From assembly GCF_051307055.1 (NCBI RefSeq), contig NZ_CP149994.1:4092001-4156000 (forward strand): a DNA stretch of 64,000 nt, in the 5' to 3' direction. Position numbers and translations under genes: made by a program. Shown here one piece after another: positions 1 to 7,967 of this stretch; position 1 is the first letter of the stretch, and each line of letters opens with the position of its first letter. The notes beneath the pieces are model-generated. The model searched no databases, had not been told where the DNA came from, and worked only from the letters and a program-made list of their open reading frames with translations. This DNA is from Dryocola sp051307055. Lineage in GTDB: Bacteria; Pseudomonadota; Gammaproteobacteria; Enterobacterales; Enterobacteriaceae.

Positions 1-1
1 T

Positions 2-1132
2 TACGCCAAAGAGCTGCGCGGCGCCACCAAAGAAAAAGAAGGCTTCATGTCGATGTTACGGGGCTTAAGCAAGCTGCGTAACCTGGGCCAGGGCTATGTT
101 AACTTTGGCGAACCTATGCCGCTGATGACCTTCCTTAACCAGCGTGTGCCGGAGTGGCGCGATGCTATCGATCCCATCGAAGCGGTACGCCCGGCGTGGT
201 TAACGCCGACGGTGAACGAAATCGCCGCCGAGCTGATGGTGCGTATCAACAACGCGGGGGCGGCCAACGCCATGAACCTGTGCTGTACCGCGCTGCTGGC
301 TTCGCGTCAGCGTTCACTGACCCGTGAGCAGCTGACCGAGCAGCTCGACTGCTACCTCAGCCTGCTACGTAACGTGCCCTATTCGCCGGATGCCACAGCG
401 CCGGAACAAAACGCAGATGCGCTTATCGAACATGCGCTGCAGATGAACAAGTTCGAAGTCGAAAAAGACACCATCGGCGATATCATCATTCTGCCGCGCG
501 AGCAGGCCGTGCTGATGACGTACTACCGTAACAACATCCTGCATATGCTGGTGTTGCCGTCGCTGCTGGCGGCCATCGTTACGCAGCACCGTCATATCGG
601 TCGTGCCGAGCTGCTGCGTCAGGTAGAAGTGCTTTATCCGATGCTGAAAGCCGAGCTGTTCCTGCGCTGGGAAAAAGAAGCGCTGGCCACGGAAATCGAC
701 GCGCTGATGAACGAAATGGTGCGTCAGGGCCTGATGACGGTGAGCGGCGAAGAGGTGCAGATTAACCCGGCGCGCTCCCGCACTTTGCAACTGCTGGCGG
801 CGGGCGTGCGCGAAACGCTACAGCGTTATGCCATTACTTTCTGGCTGCTGAGCGCCAACCCATCGATCAACCGCGGCACGCTTGAACGCGAGAGCCGTAC
901 CGTGGCGCAGCGACTTTCGATGCTGCACGGTATCAATGCGCCGGAGTTCTTCGATAAGGCTGTCTTCACCTCTCTGGTGCTGACGCTGCGCGACGAAGGT
1001 TATATCAGCGATACCGGCGATGCGGAGCCGACGGAAACGATGAAGGTTTACCAGATGCTGGCCGAGCTGGTGACTTCGGATGTGCGTTTAACCATTGAAA
1101 GCGCAACGTCGCAGGTAGTGCTGGCGGAGTAA
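2..1132 (+). CDS. plsB: Glycerol-3-phosphate acyltransferase PlsB, C-terminal part
   Basis: Membrane-associated enzyme that acylates sn-glycerol 3-phosphate at position 1, the first step of phospholipid synthesis. The reading frame is open from base 2, so the gene begins before the window. The 376 codons present match the C-terminal part of the roughly 807-residue E. coli enzyme, ending in SATSQVVLAE. The acyltransferase motifs, including the HX4D box, lie in the missing N-terminal half. The first in-frame Met (base 47) is internal and is not the start. It converges on ubiA, with a shared hairpin terminator between them. Identification is by clear whole-length similarity to the known C-terminus. 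Confidence 0.96.
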   Translation, partial: YAKELRGATKEKEGFMSMLRGLSKLRNLGQGYVNFGEPMPLMTFLNQRVPEWRDAIDPIEAVRPAWLTPTVNEIAAELMVRINNAGAANAMNLCCTALLASRQRSLTREQLTEQLDCYLSLLRNVPYSPDATAPEQNADALIEHALQMNKFEVEKDTIGDIIILPREQAVLMTYYRNNILHMLVLPSLLAAIVTQHRHIGRAELLRQVEVLYPMLKAELFLRWEKEALATEIDALMNEMVRQGLMTVSGEEVQINPARSRTLQLLAAGVRETLQRYAITFWLLSANPSINRGTLERESRTVAQRLSMLHGINAPEFFDKAVFTSLVLTLRDEGYISDTGDAEPTETMKVYQMLAELVTSDVRLTIESATSQVVLAE

Positions 1133-1137
1133 AAGTA

Positions 1138-1165
1138 AACAGGCGGGGGAACCCGCCTGTTTTTT
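1138..1165. terminator. Terminator between plsB and ubiA
   Basis: A 10-bp GC-rich stem (AACAGGCGGG paired with CCCGCCTGTT) around a GGAA loop is followed by a T run on the plus strand. It sits 5 bases after the plsB stop codon. A few A residues on the other side could let it also serve ubiA, which ends at 1173 on the minus strand. Confidence 0.85.
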
Positions 1166-1172
1166 ATGAACG

Positions 1173-2045
1173 TCAGAAGTGCATTAAGCTTAACGCCAGC
1201 CCGATAAACAGCGCCAGCCCAACGTAGTTATTATTAAGGAAAGCCTTAAAGCAGGCATCGCGGTCGCGGCCCGCAATCAGCCGCTGCTGATAGATAAACA
1301 GCGCACCCGCAAGGCCAATTGCCCCGTAAAACGCCCCGCCCAGCCCGTTCAGCCAGCCAATCAGCGCCATCAGCGCCAGCACCACAACCTGCAGGATACC
1401 GATGATCAGCTTGTCATAGCGGCCAAAAAGAATGGCTGTGGATTTAATGCCGATCTTAAGATCGTCATCCCGATCCACCATCGCATATTGTGTGTCATAG
1501 GCAACCGCCCAGCAGATATTCGCCAGGAACATCAGCCAGCAGCTTAGCGGCACGCTTTCGCTCACGGCGGCGAAGGCCATCGGGATTGACCAGCCAAACG
1601 CGGCGCCCAGCACCACCTGCGGCAGGTGCGTGTAGCGCTTCATAAACGGGTATACCCAGGCCAGCGCAAGCGCCGCCACCGACAGCAAAATCGTCATGGT
1701 GTTAAGCGTCAGCACCAGCAAAAACGAGAGCAGCACCAGGCATACGAAAAGAATGCGGGCTTCTTTCTCGCTTACCGCCCCGCTCGGCAAAGGGCGATGG
1801 GCCGTGCGCTTTACGTGGCCGTCGAATTTGCGGTCGGCATAATCGTTTACCACGCAACCGGCGGCGCGCATCATCCAGACGCCTGCGATGAACACCGCTA
1901 AGATCGATAGCGGCGGGACGCCGGGCGCCGCCAGCCACAGCGCCCATAGCGTCGGCCAGAGCAGCAGCAGCGATCCGATAGGCTTATCCAGCCGCATCAG
2001 GCGCATATACGCCTGGTACTTTCCTTGTGACAGACTCCACTCCAT
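1173..2045 (-). CDS. ubiA: 4-hydroxybenzoate octaprenyltransferase UbiA
   Basis: Integral membrane prenyltransferase that attaches the polyprenyl tail to 4-hydroxybenzoate in ubiquinone synthesis. The 290 residues match the E. coli length. Two Asp-rich prenyl-diphosphate/Mg sites are present: NDYADRKFD at residues 67-75 and YDTQYAMVDRDDD near 183-195. The rest is a series of hydrophobic helices, as in the UbiA family. Its ATG overlaps the ubiC stop codon by one base (TAATG), so the two are translationally coupled and act in consecutive steps. Confidence 0.98.
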   Translation of the reverse strand: MEWSLSQGKYQAYMRLMRLDKPIGSLLLLWPTLWALWLAAPGVPPLSILAVFIAGVWMMRAAGCVVNDYADRKFDGHVKRTAHRPLPSGAVSEKEARILFVCLVLLSFLLVLTLNTMTILLSVAALALAWVYPFMKRYTHLPQVVLGAAFGWSIPMAFAAVSESVPLSCWLMFLANICWAVAYDTQYAMVDRDDDLKIGIKSTAILFGRYDKLIIGILQVVVLALMALIGWLNGLGGAFYGAIGLAGALFIYQQRLIAGRDRDACFKAFLNNNYVGLALFIGLALSLMHF

Positions 2046-2554
2046 TATTTTTCCTCTTCGTAAAGCGGAGATGCGGGCAGAAACAGTTCGGTAAGCAGCA
2101 AAGGCTTATCGGACAGTCTCAGGCGGGAACGACGCCCCCACAGCTCCGCGCTGCGGCCAACCTGAATAAAATCGCGTGTCAGAGTAGATGAACTAAAAAG
2201 ATAGCGCCCAAGCGGCGTGGTTCCCAGCTTCTGTAAAGCCAGTTCGGGGCCATCAAGCGTGGATTCGGGCACCACCGTGCGCCCGACAAGCCACGGCACA
2301 CCGTCGCCGCATAACAGTATTTCACGTAACCAGAAACGTTGGGCAGGAGGAAGCATTTCGGCTTCGGGTAGCTGCTCATCCGCGGCCACAAAGCCTTCGC
2401 GTATGATGTCGACCGTCACGCGCGAACAGTAGCATTCAAAGCGCTTTGTCATTGAATCTTCAAGCAAAAGCCAGTCAAGAAAAGCGGCGCTTAACCCGTC
2501 AGGGACTTCAGCAAAGAAGCTCAGGGCGCGCAGTTGCGATAGCGCCTCAGACAT
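2045..2554 (-). CDS. ubiC: Chorismate pyruvate-lyase UbiC
   Basis: Cytosolic enzyme that splits chorismate into 4-hydroxybenzoate and pyruvate, the first committed step of ubiquinone synthesis. It supplies the substrate of UbiA, encoded next. The frame stays open upstream to 2671, but the start at 2554 gives 169 residues beginning MSEALSQLRALSFF, close to the 165 residues of E. coli, with GGAG eight bases upstream. Conserved blocks WLREILLC, GPELALQKLG, TPLGRYLF and GRRSRLRL, and the C-terminal TELFLPASPLY, are intact. Confidence 0.97.
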   Translation of the reverse strand: MSEALSQLRALSFFAEVPDGLSAAFLDWLLLEDSMTKRFECYCSRVTVDIIREGFVAADEQLPEAEMLPPAQRFWLREILLCGDGVPWLVGRTVVPESTLDGPELALQKLGTTPLGRYLFSSSTLTRDFIQVGRSAELWGRRSRLRLSDKPLLLTELFLPASPLYEEEK

Positions 2555-2653
2555 GGGGAATTCTCCGATACATAACCTGAGGTCATTGTAACGCAGAATG
2601 GGTACAAGGTGGCAGGCAAAGCGCAACAATAGCGCAACATGCGGGTCAGGCGG

Positions 2654-2682
2654 AAAAAAAGGGTGCGCCACGAGGGCGCACC
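2654..2682 (-). terminator. Terminator of the malK-lamB-malM operon
   Basis: Read on the minus strand, the 8-bp stem GGTGCGCC/GGCGCACC with a CTCGT loop is followed by a run of seven T. It lies 33 bases beyond the malM stop and upstream of ubiC, separating the maltose operon from ubiCA. Confidence 0.9.
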
Positions 2683-2715
2683 AATCTTACAAGCATCAGC
2701 ACTGTGGGGAAACGG

Positions 2716-3684
2716 TTACCCCTTGCCTTTTACACTGCTGATAAAAGTTTTACGGGCGGAGGTGGAACCCAGACGCTCGGCTTCATTCAGCAGTTTCAGG
2801 GCCTTATCGACATCCCCTTTATCCACGGCTTGCCTGATGGCCTGGTTATAGTAGCTTTCCGTGTCGTTCAGAATAGGGTCGCTCTTCGCGGCCGGTGCTG
2901 AAACTGGCGCGGTGGCCGTAGCCGGAGCAGCATAGGCGGCAGCCGGTGCCGGGGCGGCATAGGTCGTTGCCGGTGCGGCCGTATTACCTACGGTAACCGG
3001 ATCCGGGCCTGAAGAGCCAAAGAGCGGGCCAACTAAGATGCTGGAGCCAGAAGAAGTTTTGGCGCTCAGTTTCAGCGTGCCCGTTGTGCCATGGGCGGCA
3101 ATCGGATCGGGAATGTCAGGGATCGCATTGCCATTCCCTTTGGCATAAGCTTTGGCTGGATCAACCATCGTAGTGGTTTGTTTTATATCTTTACTGGTGG
3201 TGAATACCAATAAATAGAGTTTTTGCTGTCCCAGCGCTGGCGTTAACTTAAATGTCCCTTCCAGACGATTATCCGACATGACGCCGGGCTCCTGGTAGGT
3301 GAAGAAGCTGCTTGGGAAGTACGCGGCCGGCTTGAGGTTTTGATCCAGAACCAAAACGTTCGGCGCGAAGACCGTATTTTGCTCCACCTTGCTTGTGAGA
3401 GTAATAGTGAGTTCGCCAATACTGGCCGGAACGCTATAGGCAGCCACCGGGCCGGTAATTTCGCCCACGTTCACCGACTGTCCGCCAGTCGCAAGGTTTG
3501 TGGTATGGGCTTTATTCTGGCTAACCGGCGTCCACTGAAGCTGTTGCAGCGTAGAGGCTGGAATAGCTGGTGCGGCGCTGAGATCCTGTGGCACGATATT
3601 AACATCCGCCAGGCTTACGGCAGGTAAGCTTGCGAGCAGCCCTGCGGACAAGCAGAGCGCGAGGAGACTTTTTTTCATTTTCAT
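2716..3684 (-). CDS. malM: Maltose operon periplasmic protein MalM
   Basis: Periplasmic protein of the maltose regulon, last gene of malK-lamB-malM; its exact role is not established. The ATG at 3684 is chosen (322 residues) because it begins MKMKKSLLALCLSAGLLAS, a signal peptide cleaved near SLA, and has GAGG nine bases upstream. An upstream in-frame extension to 3762 lacks support. The body matches E. coli MalM (306 residues), including TYQEPGVMS and the C-terminal ERLGSTSARKTFISSVKGKG. A Pro/Ala/Tyr-rich linker around residues 240-270 is longer than in E. coli and accounts for the extra length. Confidence 0.95.
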   Translation of the reverse strand: MKMKKSLLALCLSAGLLASLPAVSLADVNIVPQDLSAAPAIPASTLQQLQWTPVSQNKAHTTNLATGGQSVNVGEITGPVAAYSVPASIGELTITLTSKVEQNTVFAPNVLVLDQNLKPAAYFPSSFFTYQEPGVMSDNRLEGTFKLTPALGQQKLYLLVFTTSKDIKQTTTMVDPAKAYAKGNGNAIPDIPDPIAAHGTTGTLKLSAKTSSGSSILVGPLFGSSGPDPVTVGNTAAPATTYAAPAPAAAYAAPATATAPVSAPAAKSDPILNDTESYYNQAIRQAVDKGDVDKALKLLNEAERLGSTSARKTFISSVKGKG

Positions 3685-3776
3685 TGTTATAAACCTCGAA
3701 TGGGAATTCGGTGGAAGGTTAGCCAGGCAATAGCGCTTTCCACCTGAAAAAAGCATTGGCATACAAGGGTAATAAC

Positions 3777-3800
3777 GAGGGGCCCGGTAGCGAACCCCTC
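3777..3800 (-). terminator. Stem-loop between lamB and malM
   Basis: A 6-bp stem GAGGGG/CCCCTC with a 12-base loop lies 27 bases past the lamB stop on the minus strand, followed by GTTATT rather than a long U run. It is a candidate partial terminator or 3' stabiliser that would set lamB expression above malM. Only the inverted repeat is seen; function is inferred. Confidence 0.5.
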
Positions 3801-3826
3801 ATTTTTCACATCAGGTTACAGCTGGA

Positions 3827-5149
3827 TTACCACCAGATTTCCATCTGGGCGCCGAAGGTGAACTCATCGTTGTCGCCGCGGCTGTTAGAGAAGGTACCGT
3901 TACCAGTAGAATCGGAAACCGCGAAGCGGGTTACGTTATCACCGCCAGGAGTTGTTTTGGCATAGCCCCACTTCTCATCCCACTTGGCGTAGGTTGCAAA
4001 GACGCGCAGCGCCGGACGGGACCAGATGCTGTCGCCTGCCTGCCACTGTTGTGCCAGGGTGATTTTGTACTGGCCGTTGCGATCGCCAGTTTCCTGGGAT
4101 TTCACGTTGTCGTAGCCGACTTCCAGCAGGGTGCTCATGATTGGCGTCCATTTGAACATTGGACGCACGCCCACGGTGTACCATTCGGTACCCTGGTTAT
4201 CATCCATATCCAGGTTCTGGTACATACCGACGTACATCAGATCCCAACGGTCAGCCAGAGTAACGGCGCCGTGATCGATAACACGAATCATGTGACCGTC
4301 GTTGTTCACACTCCCACCCTGCGCCTGGCCTTTGCCCTGCGAGGTCATAGAGTCGGTTGCGTACTGGACAACAAACTTGTTGTAGCCTTTCAGCATGCTC
4401 TGGGTGTGTTCAATGGTACCCATCCAGCCGTCTTTAGACGCGCCAGGCTGCAGGTAATAGTCGTCAGGAATATTGGTGTGGCCGTAGTCAACGCCCAGCT
4501 CCAGAGTGCCGCCCGGGTTGGTTTCCAGGCCGGACCAGCGCACGTCGAACACATCGTTTGGTACGACGTTGTTGTAGGTACGTACGCCGGTGTCCGGATC
4601 GCGATCGCCAAAGGCTGAAGAGCCGCCGGACTCAGAAGAACGGGTGGCGGCAAAAGCAAGTTTACCGGCACCGACGTCAATGTTTTCAAGACCAGCACCA
4701 GGACCAGAAATATCCCAGTAGTAGAAGTCGATCATGTGAACGTCATGACGCTGATAGAAGCGCTTACCGGCCCAGATATTGGCGCCTGGCAGCGAATCAA
4801 TCAGGTTTTTACCAACGACGTTAAACTCACGGATTGCCGGAGTATTAGAATCTTCCCAGTCGTTTAACTGTGGAGATTTATAGGCAATGTTGGAGTCGAA
4901 ATAGAAGCTCTTATCGCCCTCTTTCCATACTTCCTGACCTAATTTAATTTCCGCATAGGTTTCACATTCGTTACCAAGACGGTATTTAGATTGAGCGCCA
5001 GTTGCCTGGAAACACTGCTGTTCACCGCCGCTACCGGTCCAGCCGATACCAGAACGGGCATAACCGTGGAAGTCCACCGCCAGCGCCTGAACAGACATAA
5101 CGCCTGCTGCTACGGCAACCGCCAGAGGGAGTTTGCGCAGAGTAATCAT
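3827..5149 (-). CDS. lamB: Maltoporin LamB
   Basis: Trimeric outer-membrane 18-strand beta-barrel that lets maltose and maltodextrins diffuse into the periplasm. The start at 5149 (MITLRKLPLAVAVAAG) gives 440 residues with a signal peptide cleaved after ALA, so the mature protein begins VDFHGYARSG. GGAG lies nine bases upstream. It ends in EMEIWW-type barrel sequence (AQMEIWW), with the terminal aromatic expected of outer-membrane proteins. Conserved stretches include GKRFYQRHDVHMIDFYYWD. Surface-loop segments near residues 100-110, 190-210, 260-300 and 390-425 differ from E. coli, where phage and sugar contacts are made. It follows malK by 44 bases. Confidence 0.98.
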   Translation of the reverse strand: MITLRKLPLAVAVAAGVMSVQALAVDFHGYARSGIGWTGSGGEQQCFQATGAQSKYRLGNECETYAEIKLGQEVWKEGDKSFYFDSNIAYKSPQLNDWEDSNTPAIREFNVVGKNLIDSLPGANIWAGKRFYQRHDVHMIDFYYWDISGPGAGLENIDVGAGKLAFAATRSSESGGSSAFGDRDPDTGVRTYNNVVPNDVFDVRWSGLETNPGGTLELGVDYGHTNIPDDYYLQPGASKDGWMGTIEHTQSMLKGYNKFVVQYATDSMTSQGKGQAQGGSVNNDGHMIRVIDHGAVTLADRWDLMYVGMYQNLDMDDNQGTEWYTVGVRPMFKWTPIMSTLLEVGYDNVKSQETGDRNGQYKITLAQQWQAGDSIWSRPALRVFATYAKWDEKWGYAKTTPGGDNVTRFAVSDSTGNGTFSNSRGDNDEFTFGAQMEIWW

Positions 5150-5193
5150 CGTTCTATCTCCTGAGTCATTGCTTTTCTTTTTTATGGGAGTGC

Positions 5194-6303
5194 TTAAACG
5201 CCCGGCTCTTGATGCAGCCGACGACATGCAGTGCCATCCTCACGGAACAGATGACAGCGCTCTGGCGGCAGGCCAATAGCGAATGTGGCACCCTCTTTTA
5301 CCAACACCACGTCATTCTGGCGGTACACCAGGTTCTGACGAATGGCGGGGATTTGGATGTGAATCTGGGTCTCATGGCCGAGCTGCTCTACCACCTGCAC
5401 CTCACCTTCGAGCGTGACGTCGGCGATATCGCTCGGCAACAAGTGTTCGGGACGGATGCCAAGCGACATATTGGCACCCACCTGAACCTGGCTACTTTCC
5501 ACCGGCAGCCATACCTGCTGGCGGTTCGGTAATTCAACCTGCACCTGATCGATTGCTGTGGCAGTCACTTTTACCGGCAGGAAGTTCATCTTCGGCGAGC
5601 CGATAAAGCCCGCGACGAAACGGTCTGCCGGATAGTGATAAAGTTCGAGCGGTTTCCCCACCTGCGCCACACGACCTGCATCCAGCACCACAATCTTGTC
5701 GGCGAGCGTCATGGCTTCTACCTGATCGTGGGTGACGTAAATCATGGTGCGCCCCAGGCGCTTGTGCAGACGGGAGATCTCAATACGCATCTGCACACGC
5801 AGCGCCGCATCGAGGTTGGAAAGAGGTTCATCAAGCAAGAACACGCGTGGCTCAGCCACCAGCGTACGGCCAATCGCCACACGCTGACGTTGTCCGCCAG
5901 AAAGCGCTTTAGGGCGACGGTCGAGCAGATGCGCGAGCTGCAGGGTTTCAGAAACCTGATTGACCCGCTGATTAATGTCGTCTTTTTTGGCGCCGGCCAG
6001 CTTCAGCCCGAAGGACATGTTTTCTGCGACCGACAGATGCGGGTAGAGCGCATACGACTGGAACACCATCCCGATGCCGCGTTCAGCGGGCGGCACATCG
6101 TTCACTCGCTTTTCGCCAATAAACAAATCACCGCTGGTAACGGTTTCCAGGCCGGCAATCATACGCAGTAAGGTGGATTTGCCGCAGCCTGACGGCCCGA
6201 CGAAAACCACGAACTCACCTTCCTGGATATCCAGGTTGATATCTTTCGATACCACCACATCGCCCCAGGCTTTTGTGACGTTCCGCAGCTGTACGCTTGC
6301 CAT
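5194..6303 (-). CDS. malK: Maltose/maltodextrin ABC transporter ATPase MalK
   Basis: Cytoplasmic ATPase that powers the MalFGK2 importer and, in E. coli, also holds MalT inactive and binds EIIA-Glc. The 369 residues (E. coli 371) show Walker A GPSGCGKST at 36-44, the Q-loop near 82, signature LSGGQ at 134-138, Walker B VFLLDEP at 154-160 and the H-loop His at 192. The C-terminal regulatory domain with GIRPEHL is complete. It is the first gene of malK-lamB-malM and diverges from malE over a shared control region. Confidence 0.98.
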   Translation of the reverse strand: MASVQLRNVTKAWGDVVVSKDINLDIQEGEFVVFVGPSGCGKSTLLRMIAGLETVTSGDLFIGEKRVNDVPPAERGIGMVFQSYALYPHLSVAENMSFGLKLAGAKKDDINQRVNQVSETLQLAHLLDRRPKALSGGQRQRVAIGRTLVAEPRVFLLDEPLSNLDAALRVQMRIEISRLHKRLGRTMIYVTHDQVEAMTLADKIVVLDAGRVAQVGKPLELYHYPADRFVAGFIGSPKMNFLPVKVTATAIDQVQVELPNRQQVWLPVESSQVQVGANMSLGIRPEHLLPSDIADVTLEGEVQVVEQLGHETQIHIQIPAIRQNLVYRQNDVVLVKEGATFAIGLPPERCHLFREDGTACRRLHQEPGV

Positions 6304-6375
6304 TCCCTACTCCCTTTATTACTGCCGGTAAATCAAGATGTGTCGGACTATGAAGGATTCGTACATTGTGTGAAT

Positions 6376-6422
6376 CCTCCACCCCCACGGTTTTTTATGG
6401 GGGAGGAGGCGGGAGGATGAGG
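6376..6422. promoter_or_regulatory. Cluster of MalT boxes, malK side
   Basis: The MalT consensus is GGGGAKGAGG. An exact match lies at 6400-6409, a 9/10 match (GAGGATGAGG) at 6413-6422, and a 9/10 match on the minus strand (GGGGTGGAGG) at 6376-6385. They lie near malK in the 368-bp divergent region between malK and malE. This layout is that of the E. coli malEp-malKp control region, where MalT and CRP bind cooperatively. Confidence 0.8.
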
Positions 6423-6498
6423 GAGGGGTTTCTGCAACCGGTTGCAGGCGCCTCAGGAGATTTTCGTGATCCTGGTTTCAAATTTCCGCGACCTTTTA

Positions 6499-6543
6499 TG
6501 TGCGCCAGAACACATAACTGTCAGTTATGCAAAGCAGATCACA
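6499..6543. promoter_or_regulatory. CRP sites of the malK-malE control region
   Basis: Two matches to TGTGA-N6-TCACA are visible: TGTGC-GCCAGA-ACACA at 6499-6514 and TGCAA-AGCAGA-TCACA at 6528-6543, each about 8/10. They lie between the two groups of MalT boxes, where CRP binds in E. coli. Catabolite control of the regulon is expected. Confidence 0.65.
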
Positions 6544-6571
6544 CTTAACAGGGGTGGGGCGTAGGCCGAGG

Positions 6572-6581
6572 GAGGATGAGA
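6572..6581 (+). promoter_or_regulatory. MalT box upstream of malE
   Basis: GAGGATGAGA is an 8/10 match to GGGGAKGAGG, 91 bases before the malE ATG. This is the position of the promoter-proximal MalT boxes in E. coli malEp. A weaker G-rich match (GGGGTGGGGC) lies about 20 bases upstream. Confidence 0.55.
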
Positions 6582-6671
6582 AGCGCTTGCCATCTCCGCA
6601 GACTGGCAACCGTAACGCCACTACCCTGTTTTGTATCCACGCGCAAACCACCACTCAAAAGGATGGGACAC

Positions 6672-7862
6672 ATGAAAATTAAAACCGGCGCCCGCATTCT
6701 CGCCTTGTCAGCATTGACGACGATGATGTTTTCCGCCTCTGCACTGGCAAAAATTGAAGAAGGTAAACTGGTCATCTGGATTAACGGCGACAAGGGCTAC
6801 AACGGCCTTGCTGAAGTCGGTAAGAAATTTGAGAAGGATACCGGGATCGCAGTGACCATCGAACATCCGGACAAGCTGGAAGAGAAATTCCCGCAGGTCG
6901 CGGCAACGGGCGATGGTCCGGACATTATTTTCTGGGCCCATGACCGTTTTGGTGGTTACGCGCAATCAGGTCTGCTGGCTGAAATCACCCCGGATAAAGC
7001 TTTCCAGGACAAACTGTATCCGTTTACCTGGGACGCGGTTCGCTATAACGGCAAGCTGATTGCTTATCCGGTAGCGGTTGAAGCGCTCTCTTTGATTTAC
7101 AACAAAGATCTGGTGCCAAACCCACCGAAGACCTGGGAAGAGATCCCGGCGCTGGATAAAACGCTGAAGGCGAAAGGTAAGAGCGCGTTGATGTTCAACC
7201 TGCAGGAACCCTACTTCACCTGGCCGCTTATCGCCGCTGACGGCGGCTATGCGTTCAAACTCGAAAACGGCAAATATGACGTAAAAGATGTCGGCGTGGA
7301 CAGCGAAGGGGCGAAAGCAGGCCTGAACTTCCTGGTTGACCTCATCAAAAATAAACACATGAATGCCGATACCGATTATTCCATCGCCGAAGCCGCCTTT
7401 AATAAAGGTGAGACCGCGATGACCATTAACGGTCCGTGGGCGTGGTCCAACATCGATAAGAGCAAAATCAACTACGGCGTGACGCTGCTGCCAACCTTTA
7501 AAGGCAAGCCGTCCAAACCGTTTGTCGGCGTGCTGAGCGCCGGTATCAACGCCGCCAGCCCGAACAAAGAGCTGGCTAAAGAGTTCCTGGAAAACTACCT
7601 GATGACCGATCAGGGCCTGGCTGAAGTCAACAAAGACAAGCCGCTGGGTGCCGTTGCGCTGAAATCCTACCAGGAGCAGCTGGCGAAAGATCCACGCATC
7701 GCCGCCACCATGAGCAACGCCCAGAAAGGCGAAATCATGCCTAACGTTCCGCAGATGGCCGCCTTCTGGTATGCCGTGCGTACCGCGGTTATCAACGCAG
7801 TAAGCGGTCGTCAGACCGTCGATGCCGCGATGAAAGATGCTCAGGGACGTATCACTAAGTAA
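6672..7862 (+). CDS. malE: Maltose-binding protein MalE
   Basis: Periplasmic receptor that captures maltose and maltodextrins and delivers them to MalFGK2; in enteric bacteria it can also signal to the Tar chemoreceptor. Translation starts at 6672 (MKIKTGARILALSALTT), giving 396 residues as in E. coli, with AAGGA upstream. An upstream in-frame extension to 6576 overlaps promoter sequence. The signal peptide ends ASALA and the mature protein begins KIEEGKLVIW. Sugar-pocket residues of the family are present, in INGDKGYNGL, EPYFTWPL and QMAAFWYAV. It is the first gene of malEFG. Confidence 0.99.
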   Translation: MKIKTGARILALSALTTMMFSASALAKIEEGKLVIWINGDKGYNGLAEVGKKFEKDTGIAVTIEHPDKLEEKFPQVAATGDGPDIIFWAHDRFGGYAQSGLLAEITPDKAFQDKLYPFTWDAVRYNGKLIAYPVAVEALSLIYNKDLVPNPPKTWEEIPALDKTLKAKGKSALMFNLQEPYFTWPLIAADGGYAFKLENGKYDVKDVGVDSEGAKAGLNFLVDLIKNKHMNADTDYSIAEAAFNKGETAMTINGPWAWSNIDKSKINYGVTLLPTFKGKPSKPFVGVLSAGINAASPNKELAKEFLENYLMTDQGLAEVNKDKPLGAVALKSYQEQLAKDPRIAATMSNAQKGEIMPNVPQMAAFWYAVRTAVINAVSGRQTVDAAMKDAQGRITK

Positions 7863-7868
7863 AAAATT

Positions 7869-7933
7869 GGCGGGTGGCGCGAGGTTTCCCGCCCTACGTA
7901 ACCCGTAGGGTGGAAAACGCAGCGTCATCCACC
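7869..7933. repeat. Dispersed two-hairpin repeat, malE-malF copy
   Basis: Two small stem-loops stand in a row: GGCGGG (7869-7874) pairs with CCCGCC (7888-7893), and GGTGGA (7909-7914) pairs with TCCACC (7928-7933). The conserved core CCCTACG...GTAGGGTGGA also occurs inside the start of yjbG (13927-14010). E. coli carries REP elements at this same malE-malF position, where they stabilise malE mRNA; a similar role here is inferred from position only. Confidence 0.7.
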
Positions 7934-7967
7934 GCTTCAAGATGTTGTAGAGGTTGAGGAAGACCCC

